A DNA stretch of 64,000 nucleotides. It comes from Tautonia marina. Lineage in GTDB: Bacteria; Planctomycetota; Planctomycetia; Isosphaerales; Isosphaeraceae. The DNA lies in NCBI RefSeq assembly GCF_009177065.1, contig NZ_WEZF01000005.1:186001-250000 (forward strand), written 5' to 3'. Positions 33,930-43,972 of this stretch are shown in pieces. The first letter of the stretch is position 1. Each line of letters begins with the position of its first letter. The position numbers and the translations under genes are program-made. The notes beneath the pieces are model-generated. The model saw nothing but the letters and a program-made list of their open reading frames with translations, was not told the DNA's origin and searched no databases.

Positions 33930-36900
33930 TTACGCTGCCCAGTCCTTGCAAAGCGTCTCAGCCTGGGCGAGCACCGTCATCGTCGCCTGCTCCTGCTTGT
34001 CCGGCGGGTAGCCGTGCTTGCGGAGCAGGCGTTTGACGATCGTCCGCAACTTCGCCTTCACGCTCTCCTTCTCCGTCCAGTCGATCGAGACGTTCCGCCG
34101 GACCACGTCGGCCAGTTCTCGGGCGATCCCCCGAAGCGTCTCGTCCCCCATCACCTTGACGGCGCTGTCGTTAACCTCCAGGGCATCGTAGAACGCCAAT
34201 TCATCCTCGGTAAGCCCGAGAGACTCCCCCCGACGATGGGCGGCTCGCATCTCCTTGGCGAGTTCGATCAATTGAGCGATCACCTGGGCCGTCTCGATCG
34301 AGCGGTTCTGATAGCGCTGGATCGCCTCCTCCAGCATCCCGGCGAACGATCGGGCCTCGACCAGGTTCTTGCGCGACCGCGACTTGATCTCGTCGTTGAG
34401 CAGTTTGCGGAGCAGTTCCAGAGCGAGGTTCCGCTGGGGCAGGTCGCGAACCTCGGCCAGGAACTCGTCCGACAGGATCGAGATTTCGGGTCGCTTCATC
34501 CCGGCGTCGGTGAAGATGTCGATCACCCGGTCGGTCGTGATCGCCTTCGAGACCAATTGCCGGATCGCCGAGTCGACCTCGTGCTCCGACTTCCCCTCGG
34601 CCGGCGTGTACTTCACCAGCCCCGCCCGGACCGCCTGGAAGAACCCGACCTCATCACGGATCGTCAGGGCGTCATCGTGAGGCACGGCCAGGGCGAAGGC
34701 CCGGACCATCTTGGAGACCTCGTCCATGAAACGGGACTTGAGATTGTCCTCGGGGGACTGCTGGTCCCGCTCCAGGATGAAGTTCATCGCCCCCGAGACG
34801 ACCCCGAGACGACGCCCCGGATCGTCGCTGTGGATCGGCGAGAAGTCGAACCCGAATAGCATCGCCGAGACGACTTCGTGCTTCTCCAGCAGCAGCGCAA
34901 CGGCCTCCTCCTTGGGGATACCGGCCTGACGCCGATCCCCCTCGGTGTACGAAGCCAGGGCTTTCTTGAGCACGTGGGCAAGCCCGAGGTAGTCGACGAT
35001 CAAACCGCCGGGCTTGTCTCGGAAGACCCGGTTGACCCGAGCGATCGCTTGCATCAGGCCGTGCCCTTGCATCGGCTTGTCAGCGTACATCGTGTGCAGG
35101 CAGGGGGCGTCGAAGCCGGTCAGCCACATGTCGCGGACGATGACGAGCCTGAGCGGGTCGGCCGGCTCCTTGAATCGCTTGGCGATCGCTTCCCGACCCG
35201 ACTTGGTGCGGATGTGGGGCTGCCACGCTTGAGGGTCGGAGGCCGAGCCGGTCATCACGACCTTGATGGCCCCCTGGGAGTCGTCGTCGCTGTGCCAGTC
35301 AGGGCGGAGCTTGACGATCTCGTCATAGAGGTCGACGCAGATACGCCGACTCATCGCGACGATCATCCCTTTGCCCTCCAAGGCAGCCGTCCGTTGCTCG
35401 AAGTGGTCAACGATGTCTTGGGCGACCAGTTCGACCCGCTTCTCCGCCCCCACCATCGCTTCCAGCCGCGCCCACTTCGATTTCAGCTTCTCCTTCTTCT
35501 CGACTTCCTGACCCTCGGTGACTTCCTCGAACTCGTCATCGAGCTTGGGTTTCTCGCCCTCGTTGAGCGCGATCTGTGCCAGTCGCCCCTCGTAGTAGAT
35601 TCGGACCGTCGCTCCATCCTCGACCGATCGCGTGATGTCGTACACATCGATGTAGTCGCCGAAGACAGCCTGGGTGTTCTTGTCCGTCGCCTCGATCGGC
35701 GTGCCGGTGAACCCGATGAACGATGCGTTGGGCAGGGCGTCGCGCATGTGGCGGGCGAAGCCGTCGATAAAGTCGTACTGGCTGCGGTGGGCTTCGTCGG
35801 CAATGACGACGATATTGCGGCGGTCGGAGACGAGAGGGTACTTGGCCCCCTTGGTCTCGGGCAGAAACTTCTGGATCGTCGTGAAGACCACCCCACCCGA
35901 CGCGACCTTGAGCATCTCGGCGACCTGATCGCGCCGCTCAACCTGCACCGGAGCCTGTCTCAACAACGATTGGCAGTTCGAGAAGGTGCCGAAGAGTTGA
36001 TCGTCCAGGTCGTTGCGGTCGGTCAAGACCACGAGCGTCGGGTTCGCCATCGCCGGGTCTTTGACGATCTTGCCCGCGTAGAAGGCCATCGTCAGACTCT
36101 TGCCGCTGCCCTGCGTGTGCCAGATCACCCCGACCCGCTTGTCCCCCTCCGGCGAAGCTGCCCCGACGGTGCAGGCGACCGCCTTGTTGACCGCGTGAAA
36201 CTGGTGGTAGCCGGCCAGTTTCTTGACGACCGACACGCCATCGGACTCGAAGACGACGAAGTTCTGGACGAGGTTCAGGAACCGCCCCTTGTCGAAGACC
36301 CCCTTCACCAAGACTTCGAGTTCGGGCGTCCCCTTCGGCGCCACATCGTCCCCCTCGACCGTCCGCCAGGGCATGAACCGTTCGAAGTCGGCTGTCAGCG
36401 ACCCGATCCGGGCCTGGAGCCCATCAGAAACGACCAAAACCTCGTTGCGTGCGAAGAGGCTGGGAACGTCGAGCTTGTAGGTCTGGAGCTGATTAAACGC
36501 CCCCCGAACAGTCGCGTTCTCGTCGCCTGCGTTCTTCAACTCGATGACGGCCAAAGGCAATCCATTGACGAACACGACCATGTCGGCTCGACGTTTGCGC
36601 CGATCCTCGACGACGGTGAACTGATTGACGACAAGCCAGTCGTTTCGCTCATGGTGAGTGAAGTCGACGAGCCAGACCTTGTCCCCCGCGATCGAGCCGT
36701 CCGGCCGTCGGTACTCAACATCGACCCCTTCGGTCAGCATCCGGTGGAACCGGCGGTTGTTCTCAACCAGGCTCGGCGTCTCGGTCCGAAGCACCTTCCG
36801 CGCCGCCTCGTCGATGGCCGTGGCGGGGATGCCCGGATTGATCCTGGCGAGGCTCGCGCGGAACCTCCCCTCCAGCACCACGTCGGCATAAGAGTCCCGC

Positions 36901-37016
36901 TCCGCGCCCGGCTCGCCCGGCGCCAGGTCGGGGCCATGCGCGACCTCGTAACCCATGCCTTCAAACCAGGACAGGGCAGCGTCCTCGACGACGGACTCGG
37001 AGATACCAGGGCTCAT
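33930..37016 (-). CDS. hsdR: Type I restriction enzyme, R subunit (HsdR)
   Basis: A 1028-aa ATP-dependent translocase/endonuclease subunit. The N-terminal nuclease region has [20 protein letters not shown] (D...ExK, about residues 135-165). The motor has [15 protein letters not shown] (Walker A, about 305), [30 protein letters not shown] (DEAH-type Walker B), GFTGTP and [27 protein letters not shown], then Q-type helicase motif [22 protein letters not shown]. The C-terminal region is helical and ends in a domain of the HsdR C-terminal kind. ATG at 37016 with GGAG 9 nt upstream is preferred over a GTG at 37025. It is the last gene of the leftward operon, 24-33 nt downstream of the DUF262 gene. 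Confidence 0.95.
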   Translation of the reverse strand: MSPGISESVVEDAALSWFEGMGYEVAHGPDLAPGEPGAERDSYADVVLEGRFRASLARINPGIPATAIDEAARKVLRTETPSLVENNRRFHRMLTEGVDVEYRRPDGSIAGDKVWLVDFTHHERNDWLVVNQFTVVEDRRKRRADMVVFVNGLPLAVIELKNAGDENATVRGAFNQLQTYKLDVPSLFARNEVLVVSDGLQARIGSLTADFERFMPWRTVEGDDVAPKGTPELEVLVKGVFDKGRFLNLVQNFVVFESDGVSVVKKLAGYHQFHAVNKAVACTVGAASPEGDKRVGVIWHTQGSGKSLTMAFYAGKIVKDPAMANPTLVVLTDRNDLDDQLFGTFSNCQSLLRQAPVQVERRDQVAEMLKVASGGVVFTTIQKFLPETKGAKYPLVSDRRNIVVIADEAHRSQYDFIDGFARHMRDALPNASFIGFTGTPIEATDKNTQAVFGDYIDVYDITRSVEDGATVRIYYEGRLAQIALNEGEKPKLDDEFEEVTEGQEVEKKEKLKSKWARLEAMVGAEKRVELVAQDIVDHFEQRTAALEGKGMIVAMSRRICVDLYDEIVKLRPDWHSDDDSQGAIKVVMTGSASDPQAWQPHIRTKSGREAIAKRFKEPADPLRLVIVRDMWLTGFDAPCLHTMYADKPMQGHGLMQAIARVNRVFRDKPGGLIVDYLGLAHVLKKALASYTEGDRRQAGIPKEEAVALLLEKHEVVSAMLFGFDFSPIHSDDPGRRLGVVSGAMNFILERDQQSPEDNLKSRFMDEVSKMVRAFALAVPHDDALTIRDEVGFFQAVRAGLVKYTPAEGKSEHEVDSAIRQLVSKAITTDRVIDIFTDAGMKRPEISILSDEFLAEVRDLPQRNLALELLRKLLNDEIKSRSRKNLVEARSFAGMLEEAIQRYQNRSIETAQVIAQLIELAKEMRAAHRRGESLGLTEDELAFYDALEVNDSAVKVMGDETLRGIARELADVVRRNVSIDWTEKESVKAKLRTIVKRLLRKHGYPPDKQEQATMTVLAQAETLCKDWAA

Positions 37017-37049
37017 CGGCGTCACACTCCAGCGCGATCGGGAACCAAT

Positions 37050-39728
37050 CTACCCGGCGTCGGTCGCTCCCTCATCCATGTTCGCCCCCTCGCTTGCGTC
37101 ATTGACCATATCATCAGTCTCGGCGGTTTCCAGGTCTTCAGGGCTGATCGCCTTGATCCTCGGGACGAAGACCCGATGGAGGCACTCTAGCTTCTCCCGA
37201 AGCCACTGGTGCTGATCGGGCCATTCCTGACGGTTTGCCAGATCGACGCCCTCCCGCTTGATCCTGATCTTGCTGTGCCTCCGATCACCTTGGTCTTGCC
37301 ACTCCAGCGGTTCACCAATCTCGGCCTCGATTGCCTCGCGATCACGCGAGAGGATGGTGTAGTACGCCTGGGCCTGGTCATACCAGAAGGTCAATTCCAC
37401 CGCGATCGAGGCTTCGCGCCAGCCCAGGATGGTGGCCAGTTGGGTATGAGACCTCCCGGCTGCAAACTTGTACCACGGGTCAGGCTGCGGCTTCCTGGGC
37501 TTCACCGGCGAGGACGAGTTCGTGAGCAAATCTCGGAATGCGAACCAGTAGTCGAGTCGGAACTGCTCGGCATCGGAGACACCCTCCCCGTGATTCGCGA
37601 GCCGGTCAGCTTTCGGCGTTCGAGTGATGTGCGGGGCCAGAACTCGTCGAAACGTTTCCAGCGATCGCCGCATCCAGTCGTAGTACGACGGCCAGATCGT
37701 CTCGTCGGTCGGGTCAACGGGGTTGCGAAGGACGATCAAGGAGTCACCCCCCGGTCGGGCGGTCCAAATGAGCCGCGAGCCGATCTCCGCCTCAATGGCC
37801 TCCTGGTGCTGCCGGATCGCGTGGAACTGCTGCTCGGCCCGCTTGCCGTGAAAACATGCGCTGACGGCTAACCGTCGGTTCCTGAGATTCAAATAGGCGT
37901 AGAGGGGTTTCCCAACTCCCAATCGCCCGCACAGGTGCCTGTACCTCGGTCCGGGCTCGGCCGGGTCCAACTCGCTCCCCGACTCCTTGAGATGGTCACG
38001 GAAACCCGTCCAGAACCGGAGCCGCAGATCGAACCGCGACGGACCGATCCGAGCAGCCTCATCGCTGGCGCGCTCGACCGGGACCGCCGGGCCTGGCCAG
38101 ATGCGGCTCGCGTCCTCGGCCATCCATCGGGCACGTTGCTCAATCTCTGCTTCACCCCACGACTCGCTGTCGGCCACACGTCGGGTCAGGACGATGTTGC
38201 TGTTCTTGTATCCTTCTCGCTTGATCGCGAAGGGCTTGTTCAGCAACTCGGGGTTATACCCGGTCAGAGTCAGGTTCCCCGGCGTGTGCAGCCAGGTCGA
38301 GTGAATCCGGGCCGACTCGTCCCCGAGCGTCTCACGCCAGGCGTCGGTGAGGGTCTGGGGCATGATGTGCTCGACCTGGGCCTTCGACAAGACTACCGGC
38401 TCCTTGTGCCCCTGGGCACGCTCCAGGGCAACCAGAACGGCCTTCCGGTAACGACTGTGATACAGGTCGAACGTCACGAACGCGCGGACGAAACGCGGCG
38501 TGTCGGGGAACCCGCGCGACTCCAGGAATCGCCGCAAATCATCCACCGGCGATTCACCGATCGCTCCGGCGGCCTGCACGAACAGCCGGGCATAGCCGCG
38601 CGAGTTCTCCCCGCAGACGAGCCGACGCAGGATGAACCCGGAGAGCAGGCGAAGGCACTCGATCAACTCCTTCGGGCTCAACGCCCCGCGATCCCGGCGC
38701 TCATACAGGTTCAGCAACAGGGCGTCCGTCGTCGAGCTTTCCAACTGCCGGAACTGGGCGAGCACCGCCTCGACCTCCGGGTCGGAATCGGGCCGGTTGC
38801 CTAGCAGAATCTCGTACCAGCCCGACGCCTTCTTGGCCTCGATCGTCACCTGGACGGGGTCGAATGCCGTGGCCGAGTGCTTCCGCTGAAAGGCGTCGAA
38901 CGTCTCGGCGGGCCGGATATACTCGCCGTGCCGCATCAGGTGATCGCGCAGGAACGACGACAACCCCTCGGCGTCGAGAATCCCCTGTTGATCCTCGAAT
39001 CGCCGCTCCATCGGCTTCCAGTGGGCTTGGTCGAATGCGTCCTGATGCTCGACCGGCAGGTTCATGAACACGAAATTGCGGATCAAATCCGCCGGGCCGA
39101 GCGGAACGCCCGTCGAGTTCAAGCTCTTGAAGATGTTGAACGGGTTCTCCCCCTCAAGCTGAGCGTAGACGAACTCCAGGCGCTGGCTCAGGAGGTCGTA
39201 GAAGGCCCGCAGACCGGCCTCCGTACCCGCCTCGGGGATTGTGGTCAACCGGCCTGCGAAATACCGCACGGCGGCCCCCAGACGGCCGTCGGCGGGCGTC
39301 TCGCCGTTGATGCAGGCGACATACTGCTCACGGTCCCGAAGCTTCGGGAAGACCCGGAAGCGATCCTCCCCCGTCTCGAACTGGTGAACAAGAGTCGAGA
39401 ACTCGATCTTCATCGCCAGATCGTCGAACCCAGCCAACCTTGCCGCGTCTCTCAGGGCGCACAAAATCAGCGAGAGCGTCGTCAAGCGTTGCTGCCCGTC
39501 GATCAGATGCGATCGGTTGATCCGCCCCGGCATGAACGTCTCGGGCACCATCACGAGGAACCCCATGAAGTGCCGGCCCGTCCGATCCGGTTCCTGCAAG
39601 TCCACCAGGTCATTCCAGAGCTTGTCCCACTGCGGCTGGTCCCATCGGTAGTAGCGCTGAAAGACCGGGATAACGTACTGGCACGGAGAGGCCAGCACCT
39701 CGCCCAGGGTCAGGTTGTTCGACTTCAT
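37050..39728 (-). CDS. GmrSD-like DUF262-DUF1524 nuclease fused to two DUF4268-like domains
   Basis: An 892-aa protein. Residues about 1-230 form a DUF262 (GmrS-like, ParB-related) domain with PVFQRYYRWDQ and the IDGQQRLTTL motif. The DUF1524 (GmrD-like His-Me finger) domain holds VEHIMPQT near residue 453 and TPGNLTLTGYNPEL, retaining the His and Asn expected of the nuclease. Beyond residue 560 are two tandem related domains (about 566-700 and 722-865), each beginning FW/F-x-FRDxL and carrying A-x-F/L-x-HxxxxxxF-like and REAIEAEIG...L-W motifs; these resemble DUF4268. GmrSD enzymes cleave modified phage DNA. Lying inside a type I restriction operon, this fusion could add a second restriction activity. 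Confidence 0.82.
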   Translation of the reverse strand: MKSNNLTLGEVLASPCQYVIPVFQRYYRWDQPQWDKLWNDLVDLQEPDRTGRHFMGFLVMVPETFMPGRINRSHLIDGQQRLTTLSLILCALRDAARLAGFDDLAMKIEFSTLVHQFETGEDRFRVFPKLRDREQYVACINGETPADGRLGAAVRYFAGRLTTIPEAGTEAGLRAFYDLLSQRLEFVYAQLEGENPFNIFKSLNSTGVPLGPADLIRNFVFMNLPVEHQDAFDQAHWKPMERRFEDQQGILDAEGLSSFLRDHLMRHGEYIRPAETFDAFQRKHSATAFDPVQVTIEAKKASGWYEILLGNRPDSDPEVEAVLAQFRQLESSTTDALLLNLYERRDRGALSPKELIECLRLLSGFILRRLVCGENSRGYARLFVQAAGAIGESPVDDLRRFLESRGFPDTPRFVRAFVTFDLYHSRYRKAVLVALERAQGHKEPVVLSKAQVEHIMPQTLTDAWRETLGDESARIHSTWLHTPGNLTLTGYNPELLNKPFAIKREGYKNSNIVLTRRVADSESWGEAEIEQRARWMAEDASRIWPGPAVPVERASDEAARIGPSRFDLRLRFWTGFRDHLKESGSELDPAEPGPRYRHLCGRLGVGKPLYAYLNLRNRRLAVSACFHGKRAEQQFHAIRQHQEAIEAEIGSRLIWTARPGGDSLIVLRNPVDPTDETIWPSYYDWMRRSLETFRRVLAPHITRTPKADRLANHGEGVSDAEQFRLDYWFAFRDLLTNSSSPVKPRKPQPDPWYKFAAGRSHTQLATILGWREASIAVELTFWYDQAQAYYTILSRDREAIEAEIGEPLEWQDQGDRRHSKIRIKREGVDLANRQEWPDQHQWLREKLECLHRVFVPRIKAISPEDLETAETDDMVNDASEGANMDEGATDAG

Positions 39729-39939
39729 CGACAGACCTCGTCATGCTCCCAGAGGACGCTGCGCCCGAACCTCCGGGTCGGAATGGGAGCAATCCTCAGA
39801 TCACTCCTTCCCTACGAGCAAAGGCGGAGGCACGGCGGCACCGGCAACGCTCCGGTTCCCCCTCCGCATCGGGGAGCCCGTCCCCCGATCATCGCAATCC
39901 GGCCAGGCGGCCGGGGCGACACCGAACACCGCGTCCCAC

Positions 39940-41166
39940 TCAAGACGACGACGCCCGCAAGGGCGTAAACCCCGTGACTTCCACGATCCGGTGGGCTCGA
40001 TCGCCCATCATCAGGATGCCGTGGAGCGCAACGTACTCACCGGCCAGATGGGCTTCCCCGGCCTTCTGGTAATCGTCGGCGTCCAGGGTCACTCGGGCAC
40101 GAATCTTCTCCTTTTCCTCCTGATTCAGGATCAACAGTTGCACATCTCCGCTCACACGCCCCGACTCCTCCCGGTCGCCGTGCAGGGAATCGACCAGGCC
40201 GACGAGGAACGACTTCTTCGGGGTATGGGTCGGCCGCAGCTTGACGGCTAACTTCGCGATGGCAGGGAAGTACTCCCGGCGCAGGTGGACCGCCGACGGC
40301 GGGGTCGCGGTCCGGGGCGGGGGTAAGGTGCGAGCCCAGGTTGCCAGCACCGACACCTGCGAACGGTCCCCCTCCGGCTCCATCATCATCAGCGCGTCGC
40401 AAAGGTTCGCGCTCAGGCTTGGTTGTCCCGCCGCCGGTTCAACAAGGCTGTCCTCCTGGTCGCCGTCGATGGCCGATGCGATCCGTGCCAGCGACCGCAT
40501 CAACAAGCCGGTGGTCTGACGCGCAAACGGCTCGGGTCCGGCGGCATCGGGGGTCTCGACGGACGGGCCGGAATCGGTGCCCTGCTGACCTTCGAGCATC
40601 GCCAGCAGCGGGCGATCCCCCGCCGACTCCGGGCCGGCGGCGTCGAGCGGGCAGGCGACGACGGCCGTGAAGCTGCCCCGCTCCGTCTGGCCCAGTCGGC
40701 AGGCCCGCACCAGTTGCTCCGCCTCTCCCCGGCTCAAACGCGGGTAGAATTTCTGGGGCTGCACCACGGCACACGCAGCCGACAGGATCGCCTTCCTCGC
40801 GCCGTCCAGGAGTTCGATCCCCTGATTCAGGCTCACATCCCCCTTTTGCGTCCCCGGCCCGATCATCCGGAACCGGAGCACATCCGAGGGCGGCAGCAGC
40901 AGGTCGTCCAGGATGTCGCTGGCGGGGCGCCCCTCGTGCTCGGCAAGGGTGGAAATGACCTCGGCCATCCGCCGGGCATAGTCGGCCAGACCCGCGTCGA
41001 GCGGGATGAGCAACTGGTCCAACTCCGAGGTCGGATGGTCAAACACCGCCACCTTGCCATTCACGCCAGTCACGCGCTTCCAGCCCGAGGCCGCCACGTA
41101 GTGTCGCGCCTCGACGGGGTTAATGCGGGAAACCAGGTGCTCGGGGAGGTCAAACGGGTTGCTCAT
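39940..41166 (-). CDS. Unknown protein of the restriction operon (pairs with the DUF4365 gene)
   Basis: A 408-aa protein without a recognised family. N-terminal residues 1-90 (EARHYVAASGWKRVTGVNGKVAVFDHP, PLDAGLADYARRMAEVISTLAEHEG as spans) look like a small alpha/beta domain, and the next part has RFRMIGPGTQKGDVSLNQGIELLDGARKAILSAA and LVRACRLGQTERGSFTAVVACPL. A Gly/Ala/Pro linker is near 210-225. The C-terminal third has strands with VKLRPTHTPKKSFLVGLVDSL and RARVTLDADDYQKAGEAHLAGEYVALHGIL. Its ATG overlaps the end of the DUF4365 gene by 17 nt, so the two are translated together. A defence-associated role is inferred only from position. Confidence 0.75.
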   Translation of the reverse strand: MSNPFDLPEHLVSRINPVEARHYVAASGWKRVTGVNGKVAVFDHPTSELDQLLIPLDAGLADYARRMAEVISTLAEHEGRPASDILDDLLLPPSDVLRFRMIGPGTQKGDVSLNQGIELLDGARKAILSAACAVVQPQKFYPRLSRGEAEQLVRACRLGQTERGSFTAVVACPLDAAGPESAGDRPLLAMLEGQQGTDSGPSVETPDAAGPEPFARQTTGLLMRSLARIASAIDGDQEDSLVEPAAGQPSLSANLCDALMMMEPEGDRSQVSVLATWARTLPPPRTATPPSAVHLRREYFPAIAKLAVKLRPTHTPKKSFLVGLVDSLHGDREESGRVSGDVQLLILNQEEKEKIRARVTLDADDYQKAGEAHLAGEYVALHGILMMGDRAHRIVEVTGFTPLRASSS

Positions 41167-41692
41167 AGTCGATCCTCTCGCCGCGCGAAACCCGTGTCAG
41201 GACTGATCGCAGGCCCGCGACGGAGAAGAGGTTGCTCGAAGGAAGATAGACCGTTTGCGACGACTTGTTCGGGCTGTCCGGGGCGGCTTGCAGGCTGACC
41301 CAGTAGGCGCACCGCTGGGCGATCATGCGTTCCGCCGAGTGAACCAGCCACTGCTCGGGGTCGGGCGGGAGATACAGCACCACGAGGAATTGCTGGGCCT
41401 GACGGTCCGTGTCGCGAAGCTTGTTGTAGTGGTCCAGTCGCAGGGGAAAGGGATAGCATCCCCGATCGTCAAGGTTTGGCTCGCCGCTGGTCGCCTTCAA
41501 CTGAACGTCGATGCTGAAGTGCGTGAAGACCGAGTCCGGAGCAAACCGCTCCCTGGCCCGGATCGTCGCATCCACGCCGGCCCCGTCGCTATACCGCTCC
41601 GCCTTCTGAACCTCGCACCCGGCCCGCGAGGCGACCGCGTGCAGGTAAGCATAGCTAAGTTCCGACTTGATGTCGTTCTCGGTGAGCAACAT
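41150..41692 (-). CDS. DUF4365-like protein (possible PD-(D/E)xK-type nuclease-like)
   Basis: A 180-aa protein. It starts MLLTENDIKSELSYAYLHAVASRAGCEV, contains DGAGVDATI and FSIDVQLKAT near residues 45-75 (an acidic residue followed by Q-x-K, a degenerate PD-(D/E)xK-like core), then FPLRLDHYNKLR and a central strand QFLVVLYLPPDPEQWLVHS. This pattern matches DUF4365 proteins found in defence and mobile loci. ATG at 41692 is preferred to an upstream start at 41773 that has no similarity. The 3' end overlaps the 408-aa gene by 17 nt. Confidence 0.75.
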   Translation of the reverse strand: MLLTENDIKSELSYAYLHAVASRAGCEVQKAERYSDGAGVDATIRARERFAPDSVFTHFSIDVQLKATSGEPNLDDRGCYPFPLRLDHYNKLRDTDRQAQQFLVVLYLPPDPEQWLVHSAERMIAQRCAYWVSLQAAPDSPNKSSQTVYLPSSNLFSVAGLRSVLTRVSRGERIDYEQPV

Positions 41693-41762
41693 CGAGCGAC
41701 CTGCCCCCCAGGGTCTTCTTCCGGCAACCGGCCAACCATTCACGATTGTACGATGGCACCGC

Positions 41763-43022
41763 TCACTGAACAACCGTGCTCATTTCCTCGATCCGAACTT
41801 CGCCGGAGAGCAGCTTCGGCAAGAGGGTGTCGCGCAGAGCGGCGAGCGTTGCCGCCTCCTCGTCGTGTGTCTTTTGATTCGCCCAGCAGGGCGTCAGAAC
41901 CTCGACGAAGCGGCGTTGAAGCTCAACGGGTGGCTCGATCACCGGCAAGCTGTAGAAGTCGTCGCGGCTTGTCGAAGGGATCGCGGAGCCGCTATCCATC
42001 CCGTTGATGTCGAGCCGAAGCATTTCGTAATAAGCCCAGCGCAACTCGATCTGGGACTTCGGCTCGACGTAGTAGGCGGTGTCGATGACGAAGAACGGGG
42101 CATCGTGGTAGTGAACCCCGCGATACGCGCCCTTGCGGCCGATGATGATACCTGGGTGACTGCAAAGCGGCTCGACGTGCCGACCGATCGGTCCGTTGGT
42201 GCCAAAGACAGTAAAGGGGCCGTCGCTGTCTTCGTAACTGCGCAGACTCTTACCATATTCGAGCCTCACCAGATCGCCCCATCGTCGCGTATGCCAGCCC
42301 TCCGGGATCGGGCCGAGGGGGGAGTCGGCGAACGAGGAGGGGAACAGGGCGGCGGTCTCGGCGTCGAGGCCGGGCGGCTGGCGCCCCTCACTCTTGGCCC
42401 GCACGGGGTCGAAGTCCACGAACCACGACCGGAACACCGCCCGCGCCATCCCCTCCAGCGTCCCGTTCATCCTCCGGTTCAGGTCGATCTTGTCGTCGAG
42501 GGCACCGAGGATGGCCGCGATTTCCCGTTGCTGGTCAATGGGGGGAAGGGTGATGTGGAGGCGTTTCTGATCGACCAGGCTCAAGTACGGGGCCATGTCG
42601 GTCGAGGTTTTCATGCTCGAAAGCTGGCCTTCGAACTCGCGGCCTCGTGACCAATACCGGAGGAAGCCGGGCCAGAGTCGGTCCAGGTCGAGCGAGCGCC
42701 AAAAGCTCAGGTGTGGTGAGTAGACGAACCTCGGCATCCGATCGTCAACGTATGTCACCCGGCCCGTGCTATTCCCCTTCGTCGTGACGACAACATCCCC
42801 CGGCTTCGACATCTTGGGAAGGACGCGGTCGGTCAACTCCGCACGAAAACGATCAACCCCGTCGAAATGGATGTGCGAATCGGTCACATGCCCCGCACGA
42901 AGGAAGATTGGCCCGTCGCCCCCGAGTTCGGAGTTCTTGGCACGGTAGCCATCGCTGATCTGCAAAACTCCTTCGCCGATCAGGTCGCCGAAGGTTGACT
43001 CGGTCCAGAGGTCAGGCATCAT
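41763..43022 (-). CDS. hsdS: Type I restriction enzyme, specificity subunit (HsdS)
   Basis: A 419-aa subunit that determines the bipartite recognition sequence. Two target recognition domains are arranged in tandem: TRD1 (about 1-150), followed by the conserved helix PPIDQQREIAAILGALDDKIDLNRRMNGTLEGMARAVF, and TRD2 (about 210-355) with WGDLVRLEYGKSLRS, followed by the second conserved helix (IEPPVELQRRFVEVL ... NQKTHDEEAATLAALRDTLLPKLLSGEV). Both central repeats and the C-terminal LLPKLLSGEVRI motif are intact. It is separated from hsdM by about 1.2 kb of small genes, which is unusual for hsdMS pairs. Confidence 0.95.
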   Translation of the reverse strand: MMPDLWTESTFGDLIGEGVLQISDGYRAKNSELGGDGPIFLRAGHVTDSHIHFDGVDRFRAELTDRVLPKMSKPGDVVVTTKGNSTGRVTYVDDRMPRFVYSPHLSFWRSLDLDRLWPGFLRYWSRGREFEGQLSSMKTSTDMAPYLSLVDQKRLHITLPPIDQQREIAAILGALDDKIDLNRRMNGTLEGMARAVFRSWFVDFDPVRAKSEGRQPPGLDAETAALFPSSFADSPLGPIPEGWHTRRWGDLVRLEYGKSLRSYEDSDGPFTVFGTNGPIGRHVEPLCSHPGIIIGRKGAYRGVHYHDAPFFVIDTAYYVEPKSQIELRWAYYEMLRLDINGMDSGSAIPSTSRDDFYSLPVIEPPVELQRRFVEVLTPCWANQKTHDEEAATLAALRDTLLPKLLSGEVRIEEMSTVVQ

Positions 43023-43071
43023 TACCGATGGCTCGCATGTTCACCCAAATGTGCCCGTCCAGCCGCTCTCT

Positions 43072-43341
43072 TCAGGCGGCGTGTAACGGTGCCAGTTCCG
43101 ACGCGGCAAGCTCCGGCTGGTCGAGTTGCCGCAGCACCGCGTTGACGCAATCGACGGACACCGCCCCCGGATCGACGAGTTCCAGGCCGATCGGCCGACC
43201 ATCCTCGGCGCGGTCAATCACGATCAGATCGTCGATCGGCTCGCTCCGTACGGCGCGGTCCCCCGGCCTCCGAGGCAGGTACAGGTAGGCCGCGATGGGC
43301 TTTCCCAGGCGGAAGGTCACTTCAAGGTATGGCTGGTTCAT
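43072..43341 (-). CDS. DUF2283-like small protein, copy A
   Basis: An 89-aa protein with RSEPIDDLIVIDRAEDGRPIGLELVDP, the characteristic DUF2283 pattern of a small antitoxin-like beta fold. It is nearly identical to copy B (43703-43972), with substitutions at about eight positions. Its ATG overlaps the stop of a truncated DUF4258 remnant (TCATGA). It lies directly upstream of hsdS in the operon. Confidence 0.8.
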   Translation of the reverse strand: MNQPYLEVTFRLGKPIAAYLYLPRRPGDRAVRSEPIDDLIVIDRAEDGRPIGLELVDPGAVSVDCVNAVLRQLDQPELAASELAPLHAA

Positions 43342-43433
43342 GACGACCCCCTGGCATCAGCCGTGATCACGAGCAACCGGAGGCTCGACTCACCCCGCTC
43401 GACAATGACTCGGCCTTCGGCTTCAACAGTTTC
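43338..43433 (-). pseudogene. Truncated DUF4258 remnant
   Basis: In the minus frame the last 31 codons before 43338 read EAEGRVIVERGESSLRLLV and then ITADARGSS-stop, matching the end of the intact DUF4258 gene (ASEGR ... [17 protein letters not shown]). A TGA lies just upstream and no start codon is in frame. It is the degraded copy of the upstream partner left by the duplication. Confidence 0.7.
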
Positions 43434-43449
43434 TCATCTCCACCTCGCG

Positions 43450-43680
43450 TCAGCTCGCCGCCGCGAATCGCCGCACATCGACCTGGGCACCTGCCTGATG
43501 GAGCGCCTCGGCAATCTCCAGCAATCGAGCGGATTCGGCCTCGCCGATGTAGGCTTCGCCACAGTTCGGGCAGACGGCGGCGGGCACGTCCTTGATGACC
43601 AGGGTCGAGCCGTCCCGTTCCAGGGTCACGGTGGTCGAGCCGGGCTCGGTCTCGGCCCGCTTGCAGATGGCACAGATCAT
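43450..43680 (-). CDS. YgiT-type zinc finger protein (MqsA-like antitoxin)
   Basis: A 76-aa protein with two CxxC knuckles (MICAICKRAE and AVCPNCGEAY) and ERDGSTLVIKDVPA between them, the pattern of the YgiT/MqsA N-terminal zinc domain. ATG at 43680 is used. YgiT-type proteins are commonly encoded beside DUF4258 proteins as toxin-antitoxin pairs; here the intact DUF4258 gene lies upstream with one DUF2283 gene between them, and a truncated DUF4258 lies downstream. Confidence 0.85.
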   Translation of the reverse strand: MICAICKRAETEPGSTTVTLERDGSTLVIKDVPAAVCPNCGEAYIGEAESARLLEIAEALHQAGAQVDVRRFAAAS

Positions 43681-43702
43681 CGCGTCCTCGGTGAGCCTCT
43701 TC

Positions 43703-43972
43703 TCAGGCGGCGTGCAACGGTGCCAGTTCCGACGCGGCAAGCTCCGGCTGGTCAAGTTGCCTCAGCACCGCGTTAACCCGATCGGCCGACACCGCAACCG
43801 GATCGACGAGTTCCAGGCCGATCGGCCGACCATCCTCGGCGCGGTCAATCACGATCAGATCGTCGACCGGCTCGCTCCGTACGGCTCGGTCCCCCGGCCT
43901 CCGAGGCAGGTACAGGTAGGCCGCGATGGGCTTTCCCCGGCGGAAGGTCACTTCGAGGTACGGCTGGTTCAT
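43703..43972 (-). CDS. DUF2283-like small protein, copy B
   Basis: An 89-aa paralogue of copy A with RSEPVDDLIVIDRAEDGRPIGLELVDP. The ATG overlaps the stop of the intact DUF4258 gene by 4 nt, so they are translationally coupled and probably act as a pair. The near identity to copy A shows recent duplication. Confidence 0.8.
   Translation of the reverse strand: MNQPYLEVTFRRGKPIAAYLYLPRRPGDRAVRSEPVDDLIVIDRAEDGRPIGLELVDPVAVSADRVNAVLRQLDQPELAASELAPLHAA

Noticed and set aside
34878-37190. A 770-codon plus-strand frame opposite hsdR
   Set aside because: Composition is that of an antisense shadow; HsdR motifs are on the minus strand.
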